From the NCBI GenBank assembly GCA_948146395.1, contig OX411555.1, forward strand, positions 44,834,065 through 44,898,064: a stretch of DNA of 64,000 nt, written 5' to 3'. This DNA is from Fragum whitleyi. Lineage: Eukaryota; Mollusca; Bivalvia; Cardiida; Cardiidae. The translations under genes were made by a program, and so were the position numbers. The notes beneath the pieces are model-generated. The model worked only from the letters and a program-made list of their open reading frames with translations. It was not told the DNA's origin and searched no databases. Below, one piece after another: positions 32,818-44,659 of this stretch (its first letter is position 1; every line of letters starts with the position of its first letter).

Positions 32818-33012
32818 AAGCTCCGCAGGTAAACCAAAAGTCGTATTTCAAAAATAATTCTATAGGCAGATAGATAGGATGGTTCTTAGCTTAGAAGATT
32901 TCCTCAGAACGAAAAGTTCCGATCAATGTCAGCCTATGTTGTACGCGCAATCTGACTATGGCCAATTCTACGCACGTCTTAGATGTTGCTTTTTTGTTTG
33001 GCCGGTCACCAA
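32818..33012. mobile_element. Family B MITE, decayed
   Basis: gtaaaccaaaagtcgtattt, gaaaagttccgatcaatgtc and the decayed tip gtttggccggtcacc. Confidence 0.65.
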
Positions 33013-33825
33013 TATACTTTGGCAATTGCAATTTCAAAAAGACTCTTTGTTTGAATTGTTTCCTTTTAATGCTTCCCTTTTGGGAATTTAATTCGAATTC
33101 TCTAAATATGAGGTTTTTGCTTTTCCCTTTTTAAAGTTTAATTCCCCTTAACGTGTGTCTAATACACGTACAGGTCTCCGATAAATGGTCACTGGTGTGC
33201 AACAAAGAAATTTTGCGGAAGAGCACTTTGCTATTCCATAAACCAAGCTTCCTTAAGCCTAATAATCCTTTATTTGAAAGGCGTTTTGCGACACTTCGAA
33301 CAATGCCTGTCTATGAGCAGTGGTCACGTGGTCAAAGTTATTCGACAAGCTACGTGTATACAGTGCCAAAGCTTTTGTTAGTAATACCCGGGAAATTTAC
33401 GAACAGGTCAACTTCAACTTTATAATAATGAAGGATTACTCAAAACGGCATAAACACCGCACCACCATGAGTTATGGTATAGCAGGAGATGCGCCTGTAC
33501 GACAGTATTGTTCCTTATCTTTGAGAGTTACAATGCCATATCGCAGGCGCGTTTAAACGATATAACTCTTTCTGTTCAAGTGTTCTTTCTCGTTGTGACA
33601 TGACAAAGGTCGTATGTAATTTCATGGGCGATGATACGCCATTAAAAATACATATAAACAAAACCGCATATTAATTTATTCTACGCAAATACTTCATATT
33701 TGGGTATAGGAACCCGTCCAAAATTATTTCTTTCCTGTCCTTTTATTTGGAACTTATCTAAAGAACCAAATTAGTATCTTATAATGTGTGTATGCAGACC
33801 AAGGTTGTAGAAACATGCGGTGATA
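33013..33825. other. No supported gene
   Basis: An AG (acacgtacag, ending about 33173) precedes an open frame to 33425 (NKEILRKSTLLFHKPSF). No domain was recognised and no partner exon is visible, so it is not called. Confidence 0.35.
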
Positions 33826-34730
33826 AAAAGAGTATTATTTGGCTAATTTCGCCTGAGACTCTGTGCATACTTCGTATATCTTCGGAAGAACTCCGAATTC
33901 TTATAACACAAACCGTTAGTAACATATTTATAAGTACGCATTTTAACCAGTGAATGAGAGCAAGAAAAAAAGCTCAGTCGGATAAGGTGAATCTCTTCCA
34001 ATCCCAGGTCTTTGAGTTCAAGTCTCCGAGGCGCTTATTGTTTTATTTTTATTTTTATTTCTTTTTTTCTCACACTTTTCTTCGTCCCTATTACAATTTC
34101 ACACTAAGAGAATATTACTTTTCTTGAATTATTGAACGACCACTTTCTGCTGATTTATATCGCGATTACTAAGATGCAGAGAATCTTTTATTTAAAAGTG
34201 AAATATACACTGCACTTATTTGTTTTAACCACGAGGAAATGGTTTTTCCTAGTTTTCAGAAAACAGTAAAATTTTCACATTTAGCTTAGTTTCAAACCTG
34301 TTCCCAACAGGAAACTAACCGTTGCCAAAGTTACCACTAAGGCATACTGCATCAGCAGAGCCAACTCTGCTGTTGTTAGTTTCTATATTAAAAGTAAACT
34401 CAATGTATGAAAAAATATGTTTTCAAGATGACAAGAAAGCAGATAAACCCCAATACACCCTCCGTCTAAAAAGAACATATGTGATGACAGAAAAAAAAGA
34501 AAACTGGAGGCAGAAAATTATACTGTCTCTTACTCGGTTTGAACTTGGGTTCTCTTGTATCAGAGGCGGATGAATTAACCTCTACACCACAGGTCTGAGT
34601 ACAAACATGCCTCAGTAAACACTTAAATCTTAAACACTAATTGGCGGTATTCGTTGATCTTCGGTGATTTTCCGATTTCACTCACGGAAAATAAACAGAG
34701 TCTCAGGCGAAATTAGCCAAGGAATACTCT
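33826..34730. mobile_element. 0.9-kb TIR element O with internal tRNA-like sequences
   Basis: The inverted ends share ttggctaatttcgcctgaga (33839-33860) and tctcaggcgaaattagccaa (34700-34721), extended by agagtatt/aatactct. Inside are a plus-strand tRNA-like stretch (33968-34040, gctcagtcggataagg, gagttcaagtctcc) and a minus-strand one (34505-34605, tggtgtagaggttaattc, aagttcaaacc). No transposase. Confidence 0.65.
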
Positions 34731-35154
34731 CATAATTTCACATAATAGAAAAGCAGGTCGATGTTAACCTCTGAATAAACTCAAAGCGTACAGCAAGTAT
34801 TCAACTCTCAGGATGCTTTCTGTCGGCCATATTTGCAAGCGAAGAATTCAAACTTTACGTTGATCCTTTAGAGCGATCGTAAGGAACAAAGTGAATGTAG
34901 ATCCCTTTCGCATGCGAATGTTCATGTCAACCCTGAAGAATATGATAAAGAACGCTACAAAAATTGGTCGGCTAGTCAGTCGTTTAGCCTCTTGACCATA
35001 AATGTTTATCTACCCTAGGCAACATGTCAAAAGAGGCCAAGCTTTTAAGCAAAGTCGGTTAATAAATTCAGCCAATTTTCACGTGTTTGTTCCACTTTTT
35101 GCAAGGCTGTCTGTCCGTCCGACTAGTAGAACTACTGGCTTTATCAATTCTACT
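34731..35154. other. No gene seen
   Basis: Spacer. Confidence 0.5.
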
Positions 35155-35285
35155 TCCCAGCGCTAATGATACAAACGGTTGAAAACGTTTGAGAAATATT
35201 ATGCCGCTTTGCACGTATAACTACATGCAAACGGGAACAATTCCTAAACGTTCGCAAAGGTGTTTCGTCCTGAACATAGGAAAGG
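35155..35285. mobile_element. Family C foldback MITE, diverged
   Basis: cagcgctaatgatacaaacg ... tttcgtcctgaacataggaa, with tatgccgctttgcacg / gcaaacgggaacaatt. Confidence 0.7.
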
Positions 35286-35435
35286 TAACCAGGGTCGTTA
35301 TTAACATTTATAGAAAGATTTTCATTTAAATAGAGCAATGTTCAGCCTGGAAACGCAAAGGTTTGCTCTTGTCATTACGCCGCATGAATCGCTTCTTTAT
35401 TTAGTCATCCCACTTGTCGATGAACATGCTGATTA

Positions 35436-35661
35436 TCCCTGCGTTTTGGATGGCAAAATAGCGCAAACTGTTTGCCAATTACACCCCACTTTGCGCGCAA
35501 TCGACGTAAAATTGGCAAACCATTTAAACCTTAATGTCATCCTGAACGCAGGGCAGCCCTGCTTTCAGGATGATACAACAGCGCGACACGCAAATGCAAG
35601 TGAAAAGCGGGATATAAATGACAAACTGTTTGCACTGTTTTGTGATCCTGAACGCAGGGTA
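35436..35661. mobile_element. Two family C MITEs joined head to tail
   Basis: tccctgcgttttggatggca ... gtcatcctgaacgcagggc (to about 35552) runs directly into ccctgctttcaggatgatac ... gtgatcctgaacgcagggt. They share the agggcagccctgc junction. Confidence 0.85.
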
Positions 35662-36336
35662 GGTGTAACGGTTTTATAGTGTACCTTCGACATATAAATT
35701 TAGAGCATGCAGGCTTGGTTATTTGTTTCTTTTTGTTTGTTCGTTTGTTTCTCTTTAGGTTCACATAACAGTGTGAAATTGTTAAATATCTTATTTGTCT
35801 ATTTTAATTTTTCTATAATGAACAAGCTCTTTCTGGGTGCATGATTTAACCCAAACTTTTTACAAACATACGTATAGATATCTATCCCTCATTAGCCAAG
35901 AAGTCGAGAAGAGAACTTCTTTATTCAAACGAAAAACAACTTTGACTTAAAGGGATGACCTTGACCTTGGAGTTTAGTAAATGATTTCTAAGGCATTTCA
36001 AGTGACAGGTCCAACTTCTCTTTTTCATATCAGAATGCATTCCACCGAATACGCATAAAATATGTAATTGTGATTAAAAGTTCATAGAAACCTAATAAAC
36101 AAGTATGATATAGAGCAATGTACCCAAGATTAAAGAATGACTTGTTCACTATGTACCGAAGTGTTATATAGAGCCCTCTCAAAAAATTAAGCCAACTTAA
36201 CAAAAAATATGACCAGTACAAATAAGTCGAGTCGCAATATTTGCCTTTGACTTGTTTTGAAACCTGGCAAAACCCCGGGATTTGACATTTTAAGAATCTA
36301 CATTCTGGGACAAATGTTCAATTTGGGAGATGAATA
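35662..36336. other. No gene seen
   Basis: Spacer with a tttg-type run near 35728-35752. Confidence 0.5.
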
Positions 36337-36600
36337 TGTGACCCTTCATGCTAAAAAGGTCAATCTGGCAAAGGCGTAAAGCCCCAAACCTAGCCAGACT
36401 GCTAGGACTGTGCAGAGTGACTAAGGTCTAAACTATTTGCAAGTCAAAATTTTTCCGAATCAAGAATGGTCAATCTACATTCCTTTGAAAATATTTTTGA
36501 TATGCAACCTCTGGTTGATCTGTAGTAGAACCAATCTTTTTTCTAATACCTTTTTAATTTAGCTCCCCGATGGCCCCTTTTCGCCTGAATATCGAAGAAT
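36337..36600. mobile_element. Family B MITE, reverse orientation
   Basis: TGTGACCCTTCATGCTAAAA, the cagactgctaggactgtgca core, atgcaacctctggttgatct and a ccccttttcgcctg tip. Confidence 0.8.
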
Positions 36601-36639
36601 ATCGAAAAATCATCACTTGGTTATCTCACCGTCAAACCA

Positions 36640-36775
36640 GCCCTGCGTTCAGGATCACAAAACGGTGCAAACAGTTTTCCAATTTTACCCCACTTTGCAT
36701 GCGTGCTTGCGTGCAAAGTGGGGTATAATTGGCAAACTGTTTGCACCGTTTTGTCACCCTGAACGCAAGGCAGTG
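36640..36775. mobile_element. Family C foldback MITE, reference copy
   Basis: ccctgcgttcaggatcacaa, accccactttgcatgcgtgc and the inverse gcgtgcaaagtggggt ... tcaccctgaacgcaaggc form an almost perfect hairpin of 136 bp. Confidence 0.95.
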
Positions 36776-37090
36776 AAATTTTCAAAAAGGATATTTCATT
36801 CCTCTCTTTCATTTTGATGTTCTAAACAGATCGATTATACAAATGACTCCATGACGTTGTCTTGCCAAGTAACTACGTGCAAGATGACGAGCTTTAAGAA
36901 AAGACGCCCGAACATTTTAACAGTTCGTCTTATTCTTGCATTTAAGAAACAGTAGAATCATTTGTTTTTCGTGTTAGGTCGATGTTCCCCTTATTTTCGT
37001 ATTACTAGAGTGATCAAAGATCAATTTTACATTGAAAATGATGGGAGTCAACGGGTTTTCTAACCTCGCTATTGCTTGCGGATCTATATA
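36776..37090. other. No gene seen
   Basis: Spacer. Confidence 0.5.
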
Positions 37091-37528
37091 CAGTTAATGA
37101 CATCGTGAAATTGACAAGGTGAATGATTTTGGAATGATTTAGGAATGAAATTGAATGAGTGTGAAGAGCGAGTTTTGAGTGAATTTAATGGGAGGTAATC
37201 CTATATTGCAAATTTTGTTCGGGATGAACAAAATTTGCGATATTGATTACCTCCCTTTAATAAAAATGTACATACAAGTTCTGTGCACAGCTTCAAATTT
37301 CTTCACGAACCTATGAGGCGCTAACTATTTGAATTATGTCAGTGAAATCGCGATTTTTTCTCTGTCAAAATTTATTTGAATGATTTCGTTGATTTTATGT
37401 TTTTCAATAGTTTTGATCGTTTTTGAATGGTTTGAGTGAGTGTTTCGAATGAATGATTGGAGCGCTGAGTGATCGATTTAGAATGGTTTAGATTGAAGTC
37501 AATGTCAATTTCACGATGTTATTAACTG
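37091..37528. mobile_element. TA-MITE family A, reference copy
   Basis: A 438-bp element between TA dinucleotides. The ends CAGTTAATGACATCGTGAAA and TTTCACGATGTTATTAACTG are inverse over about 26 bases. The arms are otherwise different and rich in GAATGA-like motifs. At its centre sits a second palindrome (37190-37256: gggaggtaatc ... ttgttcgggatgaacaa ... gattacctccc). No frame of note. Confidence 0.9.
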
Positions 37529-38139
37529 TAGCTGTATTTTCAAAACTGAGCTCTGACGTTGGCGCTGAGTCCATTTCTATAGGTAAATCGGGTACTTGAA
37601 AAAAGCATATGAAAGGAATTGAACCTGATACCTTCACTTCAATTATGAAAGTACATGTACAAGTAAACCCTATGATTCAAGACGAGCAATAACTTCCTTT
37701 TCAAAGGTAAATTGATAATTTTTTAATGAGTTATTTAAGCCTGTTTTATCTATATCGAAAACATGGCACGAGAATCTAACGGTCAAAAGTAGATTTCACG
37801 GCTCACCGTACAAAATCTACCTATAGTACTTCTAGAACTTATATTTATCTCTTATTTTTAGTTTTTTTAGACGCCCCAGCCAACGCCATTGGTCAAAAGT
37901 GTGTCGTTAAGACGTGACAATAGGTTAGCGACTTTTCTTCAATAACAACCCAAGGGTCATAAAGTATAGATAAGCTATTTGTCATTGGCTAGGTCCATCA
38001 TGTTTTTTTTTTTATTTTCTAAATATGTCCGCGTATGAAGTTTATTATCTGTGAAAAGTATTCAAAAATACCCAAGTTATGCGCAAAACTTAGATATCTG
38101 CCTTATGGGTCTAACCGACCCGTCATAACGCAGGTAGTA
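37529..38139. other. No gene; tRNA-like fragment
   Basis: 37595-37700 matches 6385-6490 (ggaattgaacctgataccttc), probably a minus-strand SINE head. The rest is spacer. Confidence 0.45.
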
Positions 38140-38300
38140 CAGATAACAACATTGTATGATTGACAGGGTGAGTGATTTTAGAATGATTTCGGAATGATTC
38201 TGAACGAGAGTGTTGACCCAGTGTAGAGCGAGTATGGAATGAAATAAAAGGGAGGTGATACAATGCCACTAAATTTGATCAAGATGTTCAAGATTTTCCG
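38140..38300. mobile_element. TA-MITE family A, left half
   Basis: CAGATAACAACATTGTATGATTG, then gagtgattttagaatgattt and aaagggaggtgata. The right half is missing. Confidence 0.7.
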
Positions 38301-38349
38301 AAAGTAAAAATCGTGTATCTACGTACAATTAATTAACACGAAACGCCAA

Positions 38350-38515
38350 TTTAACCCCCCCCCCCCTCACTACTCATTCCCCCTCCTTTTTTCCTAATCT
38401 GTAAGCCTCCGATAGTTAGGGGAGGGGGTATTGTTGTTGTTTTGTTGTTGTTGGTGGTGGTATTGGTGGTGAAGGTGGTGGTGTTGTTGCTGTTGTTGTT
38501 GTTGTTGTTACGGTT
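38350..38515. repeat. C run and GTT/GGT microsatellite
   Basis: A poly-C run at 38357-38366 and gtt/ggt trinucleotide repeats at 38430-38512. Confidence 0.95.
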
Positions 38516-38664
38516 TATTTCCATGTTTGCAATTCGCCAAAGAGCATTACTTCAAGAGAAGAAAAATGGCTACAGCTGAGATTGCTTGACCTTCAACACT
38601 GGTCATCGCCGGACCTTGCTCCGGACCAATGCCACTTTAACACAAACATCGTGAAAGTTAGTCA

Positions 38665-38960
38665 TGTTAGGCCACTAACGCGATAAAGGACCATCTTGAA
38701 ACACCGCACATTAAGGTGGTGGACCCGTAATAGATCCGTTACATTTTCAAACTCATGGTCTTTCACAATGTTGACCGAGGTTTCCTAATGAAAATCATTA
38801 GGAAACCTTGGTTAACATTGTCCAAGTCCATTCCTTCCAAATCATTGATGAATTAATACGGGTCCACTTCACTTATTTTTTTGAAAGCGAGATTTAATCC
38901 AACTGGATGTCCCAAAATCGAAGAAATTACAGTTAAAAATACCTTGAAACTGGCTGATTT
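38665..38960. mobile_element. Family B MITE split by foldback F, copy 2
   Basis: The B tip (ctaacgcgataaaggaccat) is interrupted by element F at 38708-38874 (ttaaggtggtggacccgtaa ... gaggtttcctaatg / cattaggaaaccttgg ... cgggtccactt). It resumes with gaaagcgagatttaatccaa. Confidence 0.75.
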
Positions 38961-39095
38961 TAAAATGCAGATGGCATACTATTTGAATGAGTGGGAGGGG
39001 CGATTTTTGAACAATATAAAAGGGAGGTGATGAAATATCGCTTATTCAGACACTTGAGAATCTACATCACCCAAATAAAACGTTAATGTTTTGAT

Positions 39096-39563
39096 CATTT
39101 CGAATTATGCTGCTGATAGTTTTGAATGTCTACTCATATTGATTTTGGAAATATTATCTCAAACAATCACATCGAAAATACCAAAGTCTTTTATTTTGCT
39201 AGATATGCCAAAATTTTGAAAAGACAAGGAAGCACTAAACACAATGATAAAGTATCACTTGATATGAATAAGGAACTTATCAAAAAGAAAAGTAAAATCG
39301 TTTTGTTTTATTTTACTCTAATCCTTTGTATGAGTCATATTCAATTTATCAATTCCTAATTATATTAAATCTAATTATAATGAAATACTTCCTTCTCTAA
39401 TATTTTTTTGACATCGGGTGATAAAATTAGACAAATCGGAAGTGACCTAGTTTTGAGAAAGGCGTGTGAAAATTATGAATGATGTGCATTACATTATTGC
39501 CTATTAACATTTTATTAATTTCATAATTCGCGTTCTTTTGAAGTCTGTGCCTTGTTCGTCCTA
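39096..39563. other. No gene seen
   Basis: AT-rich spacer. A partial family A centre (gagtgggaggggcgattttt ... aaagggaggtgatg) lies just left of it at 38980-39045. Confidence 0.5.
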
Positions 39564-40007
39564 CAGTTAACAACATCGTGAAACTGACAAGATGAATGAT
39601 TTTGGAATAATTAAGGAATGAAATTGAATGAGTGTGTGGAGCGAGTTTTGGGTGAATTTAATGGGAGGTAATCATATATAGCAAATTTTGTTCAGGATGA
39701 ACAAAATTTGCGATAATAATTACCTCTCTTTAAAAAATATACATATACATGTATGTTCTATAAATAGCATCTTTTTTCTTCAAGATCTAATCATAACCTT
39801 TCAAGTTCAGTTAATTACACTATAATCCCGATTTTTTACCAGCTATTTTTATTTTGAACGAGGTTGTTGTTATATGTTTTTCAGTGAGTTTTGGAGCGTT
39901 TATGAGTGATTTGGGTGAGTGTTTGGAATGAATGGTTGGAGCGCTGAGTGAGCGATTTAGAATGGTTTTGATTGAGATGAATGCCAATTTCACGATGTAA
40001 TTAATTG
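39564..40007. mobile_element. TA-MITE family A, copy 6
   Basis: Full length, TA-flanked, from CAGTTAACAACATCGTGAAAC to tttcacgatgtaattaattg. The central hairpin is at 39662-39727. Confidence 0.9.
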
Positions 40008-40086
40008 TATCTACGGATCGATCATTCCGCACTGATCTTTGTATATCACTTGTTGACACTCTTATATAATTTAGTTATAGTTGTGT

Positions 40087-40654
40087 CCATCGTTTTGTCT
40101 CATTTTTGCATTTAATAGAATAGTCGTTTGTTTTTCTTAAAAGATCGATTTATATTTAATTTCGTTAACAACAACCGCCACTCGTGAAAAGAAAGCCTTT
40201 GTTGTTCAATTGCAAAAAGTTCTTATTTTCGTTTTTATTTGAGAAATCTTTGACAAATTTGCCAATATAATTTGATGAAATGAAACTACTTTTTTTTATT
40301 CAAAAAACTTATTTTTTATCTTATCTTTGCAATTCTGTTCAAGTTGTAACTTTTCAACAAATGTTCAAGCAGGATCTTTTAAAACATCCATGAGCGAGGC
40401 CAAAATCAACTTTTCACTCCTCGATGTTGTCCATCACGTGCGAAATGGCACACTCAAAGAAAATTTGTCCAGAACAATTGAAGCAATTGCAGATTTTGTT
40501 TCATTTTGGCATTAAAGAAATTTAATTGCATTTGATTTTCGATAAAGATCGAGAAAATCTTTAATTTCGATTTCAACAAAAGCTATGTTTTCACTCGTAG
40601 CTTTGTCACTAGTGAAAATAAACCCAATTTTTTTGCTATTCACCAAACGAAAAA
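40087..40654. mobile_element. Family I element, decayed
   Basis: tttgtctcatttttgcattt, gtcgtttgtttttcttaaaa and gatcgatttatatttaattt match family I, followed by degenerate arms. Confidence 0.6.
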
Positions 40655-41478
40655 GAGGATAATCGTTTGTTTCAGTGTAAGATCGATTTTTCTTTAATGT
40701 TTATCGGTGGTTTATCGAGAAATAACGGTAGATTATCACTTGATAATCTCGCCGCAAAAGCAGTGAAATTATCAAAAACTTATACCCTGCTTTGGTGCAT
40801 TTCATCCTATCTGACGTCGTCTATGCGTGGCGAAATAAGTAACATCACAAGGAACGTTGCATAGCAATCACGCGCAAAATGACGCGCTTTACGAAAATTT
40901 GTCCTAGAAATGTCACATTTTGTCTCATTTTTGCAATTAAAGAAATAGAATAATCGTTTGTTTTTCGGGTAAAATCGTTGGATATTTCGTGAACAACAAA
41001 AGCTATATTTTCACTCGTGGCTCTGCCACTCGTGATAATATCGCTTCTGTTGTTCACTCAATGAAATATAAATCGATCTTACACTGAAACAAACGATTAT
41101 CCTCTATATATTTCATTGAGTGAACAACAAATGCTATATTTTCACAAGAGTGAAAATATAGCTTTTGTTGTACACGAAATGAAATTTAACGATTATTCTA
41201 TTTCTTTATTGCAAAAAAATGAGACAAAATGTGAAATTTCTAGGACATATTTTCGTAAAGCGCGTCATTTTGCACGTGATTGCTATGTAACGTTCATTGT
41301 GACGTCACTTATTCCGTCCCGCATAGATGACGTCAGATAGGATGAAATGCACAAAAGCAGGGTAGGGCCAATAAGTTTTTGATAATTTCACTGCTTTTGT
41401 GGTGAGGTTATCAAGTGATAATCTATCGTTGTTTCGCGATAAACCACCGAAAAGCAAGAAAGAAAAGAAAGATATGTT
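40655..41478. mobile_element. Two family I elements in inverted orientation (about 0.8-kb hairpin)
   Basis: 40655-41095 runs from ggataatcgtttgtttcagt to actgaaacaaacgattatcc. 41096-41478 repeats most of it in inverse order. Paired marks are tatcggtggtttatcgagaa / cgcgataaaccaccga, tcatcctatctgacgtc / gacgtcagataggatga and gcgcgtcattttgcacgtg. Each contains a small inner hairpin (tatattttcactcgtgg / ccactcgtgataatat). No coding capacity. Confidence 0.85.
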
Positions 41479-41485
41479 TATCTTA

Positions 41486-42136
41486 ACAAAAAAAAAAAAA
41501 AAAAAAAAAAAACAATTATTATCCATGTATTATTGGCGAGAATATAATCTGCGTTAGTTATCAACTGGCAGGGCGTGGCTTAGCCGTGAAGTAATTTGGC
41601 TTGTTTACTTTTCAATATTTTGGGTTCTTGTAAAAGCTAGTGGACAATTATCGTAAACGCGTGCAAATAACTGTATCCAAAGCCCCAAAGGATTCACGTA
41701 CTTCAAGAAAAGTGAAGACATTTCATCGTTTGGTAACCAAAGCCTCGTAACTTCAGCTAAGTTGAGCTGAAGTTACGAGGGTTTGGTTACTAACATACGA
41801 CTTAAGGTTTCTAGTTATTTTTGTCGACAATCTTTAGATGTAAAGTTGATCTACCTTAACCTAAAGTTCAACGACCATTTACTTAGGCTCCGCCCTGCCA
41901 GGGCAAAAATCATGGATTATGCGCCCAAAAAATAATTGAAGGAAGTAGATGGTGCGAAAATTTTGGATCATCAAAATTAATTATAAAATATTTTTCATCA
42001 TGAATGATTATCAATTATATATCATTTTCCATGCTTAAAAATTCATGATAAAATCATTTTACAAGTGTTTATATCAAATTTTGTTTGCGTGCTTTGAAAT
42101 TCTTACCACGCCGTTCATGTTAAAAACATATTGTAT
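41486..42136. other. No gene; poly-A run and a 58-bp hairpin
   Basis: A-rich run 41489-41511. gtaaccaaagcctcgtaact / agttacgagggtttggttac (41733-41790) is a hairpin resembling the ACATCG hairpin family. Confidence 0.6.
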
Positions 42137-42550
42137 AGAGGATAATCGTTTGTTTCAGTGTAAGATCGATTTATATTTCATTGAGTGAATAACAAAAGCT
42201 ATATTTTCACGAGTGGCAGAGTCACTATTTGAAATATAGCTTTTGTTGTTCACGAAATGAAATATCAAACGATCTTACTCGAAAACAAACGATAATTCTA
42301 TTTCTTTAATGCAAAAAATGGGATAAAATGTGAAATTTCTAGGACATATTTTCGTAAAGATCGTCATTTTGCACGTGACTCCTATGGAACTTTCACTTTG
42401 ACGTCACTTATTTCACCCGGCATAGATGACGTCAGATAGGATGAAATGCAAAAAAAGGGTTTAAGTTTTTGATAATTTTACTGCTTTTGCGGTGTGATTA
42501 TCAAGTGATAATCAACCGTTATTTCTCGATAAACCACCAAAAAGCATTAA
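42137..42550. mobile_element. Family I element, copy 4
   Basis: It runs from ggataatcgtttgtttcagt through the inner hairpin (ttcacgagtggcagagtcac) to tatttctcgataaaccacca. Confidence 0.8.
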
Positions 42551-42960
42551 AGAAAAAAACATGTAGATCTAATATTGTAATTTTTTTATAGTGACCATCT
42601 CGCCTGACTGGCAGATGATGGTATTTCAATATCATACTGTTTTTTGAAGGTTAGATCTTATTGATACTGGTAATTTTATACTCTCAATGATAGATTGGGA
42701 TATTGTTTTGCACTGATTGTTTGTCCGTTTGACAGTTTACGTTTGTCCCAAAAGCACTTAAGCTTTTGGACATAACGTTTGATTTGTTGGTGATATAAGC
42801 TTCATATTTTACACGTGTATTGCTTACGACAAGAGCCGCCTGTTGGTACGAACATAAAGGTCGTGACGATTTATAGGTTTTTTTTTACTCGAGAATAGCA
42901 CGATAAGGGGTCGCATGACTCTTAATTCCATCGTGGTTCAAACTCCTTCCAGATCTTATC
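42551..42960. other. No gene seen
   Basis: Spacer. A weak B-box-like gtggttcaaactcc at 42933-42946 may be a SINE remnant. Confidence 0.4.
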
Positions 42961-42964
42961 CTTC

Positions 42965-43150
42965 ACATTGAGAGAGAGAGAGGGAGCCAATGGGTTCTAA
43001 TCACTGCTACCCAATTTTACAGCTGGATTTACTGGGGCCCTGTCTGTAAAGTATCCTACCCAAATACACTACCAGCCTCCGGTCGGGCTAGAACACGCAA
43101 CCACCAAGTTACGAGTCTAGCGTGCTTACCATTCGGTCAATCGGCCAACG
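42965..43150 (-). repeat. tRNA-derived SINE
   Basis: The minus strand reads gttggccgattgaccgaatg, gtgttctagcccgacc, then body ggtagtgtatttgggtagga and gtaaaattgggtagcagtga. An aga simple repeat lies at the end. Confidence 0.65.
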
Positions 43151-43446
43151 AGTCAGACAAGCAAAGTCAATGTCATTTTCAAGGTCGAAAATAGATAAAA
43201 TTAGAACCATTTCATTTGTCACGACACCAATGCATTGTGTCTGAACAAACATTGGCGGAGAAAACGTTTTTCAAAAAAAACAACATATAAATGTGTGTTT
43301 CTAGGAATTGCAAAAGGAGGATTACCAATCAATTGTCTGAGTATTTTTCTAAGACTGCAAAGCCATTCAATGTAACTATACTTTTCGATCATTTTCATTA
43401 GGTTTTTTTCTGTAAAACTCTGAGGTATTGACATTGTGTGCATTCT

Positions 43447-43860
43447 GAACATCGCTCGGACTTTTCCGTAAACTGGAAAGTACCTCGGACGTAAGTATAG
43501 TAGTTTTGGGTCCTTTTTTAGGTAATTCGGCTTCTAGTGGTATTTTGGTCAATTCGCTTGAAAAAAAATCCTCTCATGCTTTCAGATCGTCAGTGGAGAC
43601 CTTTTTGGTATGTTATAATTTGAAAACAAAACGCAGTAAAAGACTGCATTTTGTTGTCAATTTATAAAATGCCAAATTGTAACTTTTCGTTGATTATGTT
43701 TTTTTGTGTTTTTTTTTTTTTTTTTTTTTTGCAACGTCATCTTCAGTATGTTTGTGACTTCATAAAAACCTACGCGCGAAACGACGCGCTTTCATGATCG
43801 CATCCTCATTATTCCCGAGATCTATTTCGTAGAATCACCGAAGGTTCCCGAGTGACATTT
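43447..43860. mobile_element. Family G TIR element, copy 1
   Basis: gaacatcgctcggacttttc ... cctcggacgtaagtatag; central hairpin aaaacgcagtaaaagactgc; right end cgtagaatcaccgaaggttc. A poly-T run (43707-43731) has expanded inside it. Confidence 0.8.
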
Positions 43861-44659
43861 GGTGGTATTTCTGGTATCAATGCATTCACTTTGCACAAGT
43901 GTCCACTATCAAAAGAGCAATCAATACTTTTGAGGGGGTGGAGTAAACTTTATATATTTTGTACAAATTAGCCCTCTTTTCAACTAAGATATTTTATCCA
44001 TCATAAACAACCAAGCGAAGTCACCCGTTGGCGGTACTCTTGTTGCAATACCGACACTGAATGACCTCTTTTTGATATGAATGCGTTTTTGAAATGTTCT
44101 ACATAATTCTACGGCGGTCTTATTTTTTTTTTTATTTTTTTTTTCTTACAGTTAGGGAACGTTTTTCTAGTAAATCCATTTAAATTTGACTGGATTTCAT
44201 TTGATATTTTGATAGCATTATATTCTATAAAGCTTTCTAGAGAACTACAACTTAGTTGTTAGCAAAATGAGTAGGTACATGTACATAAAAATCAAATACC
44301 AAGAGGAGAAAGTTGTCCCTGATTATTGGATTTGATCCTGTATGCATGATGGGTCATACGGGTCCGTATTGTGACCCCCCCCCCCCTACCATCCATAGAC
44401 CAATATGATGAACATGATATTAGTCTACAAGTAGGACGGGGTCAAAAACAGACGTCTTTGTTCTGAATGGCAAAGCAACAACTCCTCCGATCTATTTGGT
44501 TTAATGGGGTTTGTCGGCGTTTTAAATAATTTTATGTTATATCGAAGCGACTTGAGAATTACAAAATGAATCGTTGGTATTTCTCGAGCTAGTTCTACCA
44601 TTTAATACTCTCCCACCCCCATCTACTAACCTGCTGAAGTTTACAATTGTCACACAATG
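43861..44659. other. No gene; SINE tail remnant
   Basis: Spacer with T and C runs. 44497-44600 looks like the end of a minus-strand SINE (aatggggtttgtcggcgttt). Confidence 0.4.

Noticed and set aside
35338..35679. Open frame of 113 codons
   Set aside because: It runs through two family C MITEs; the palindrome explains it.
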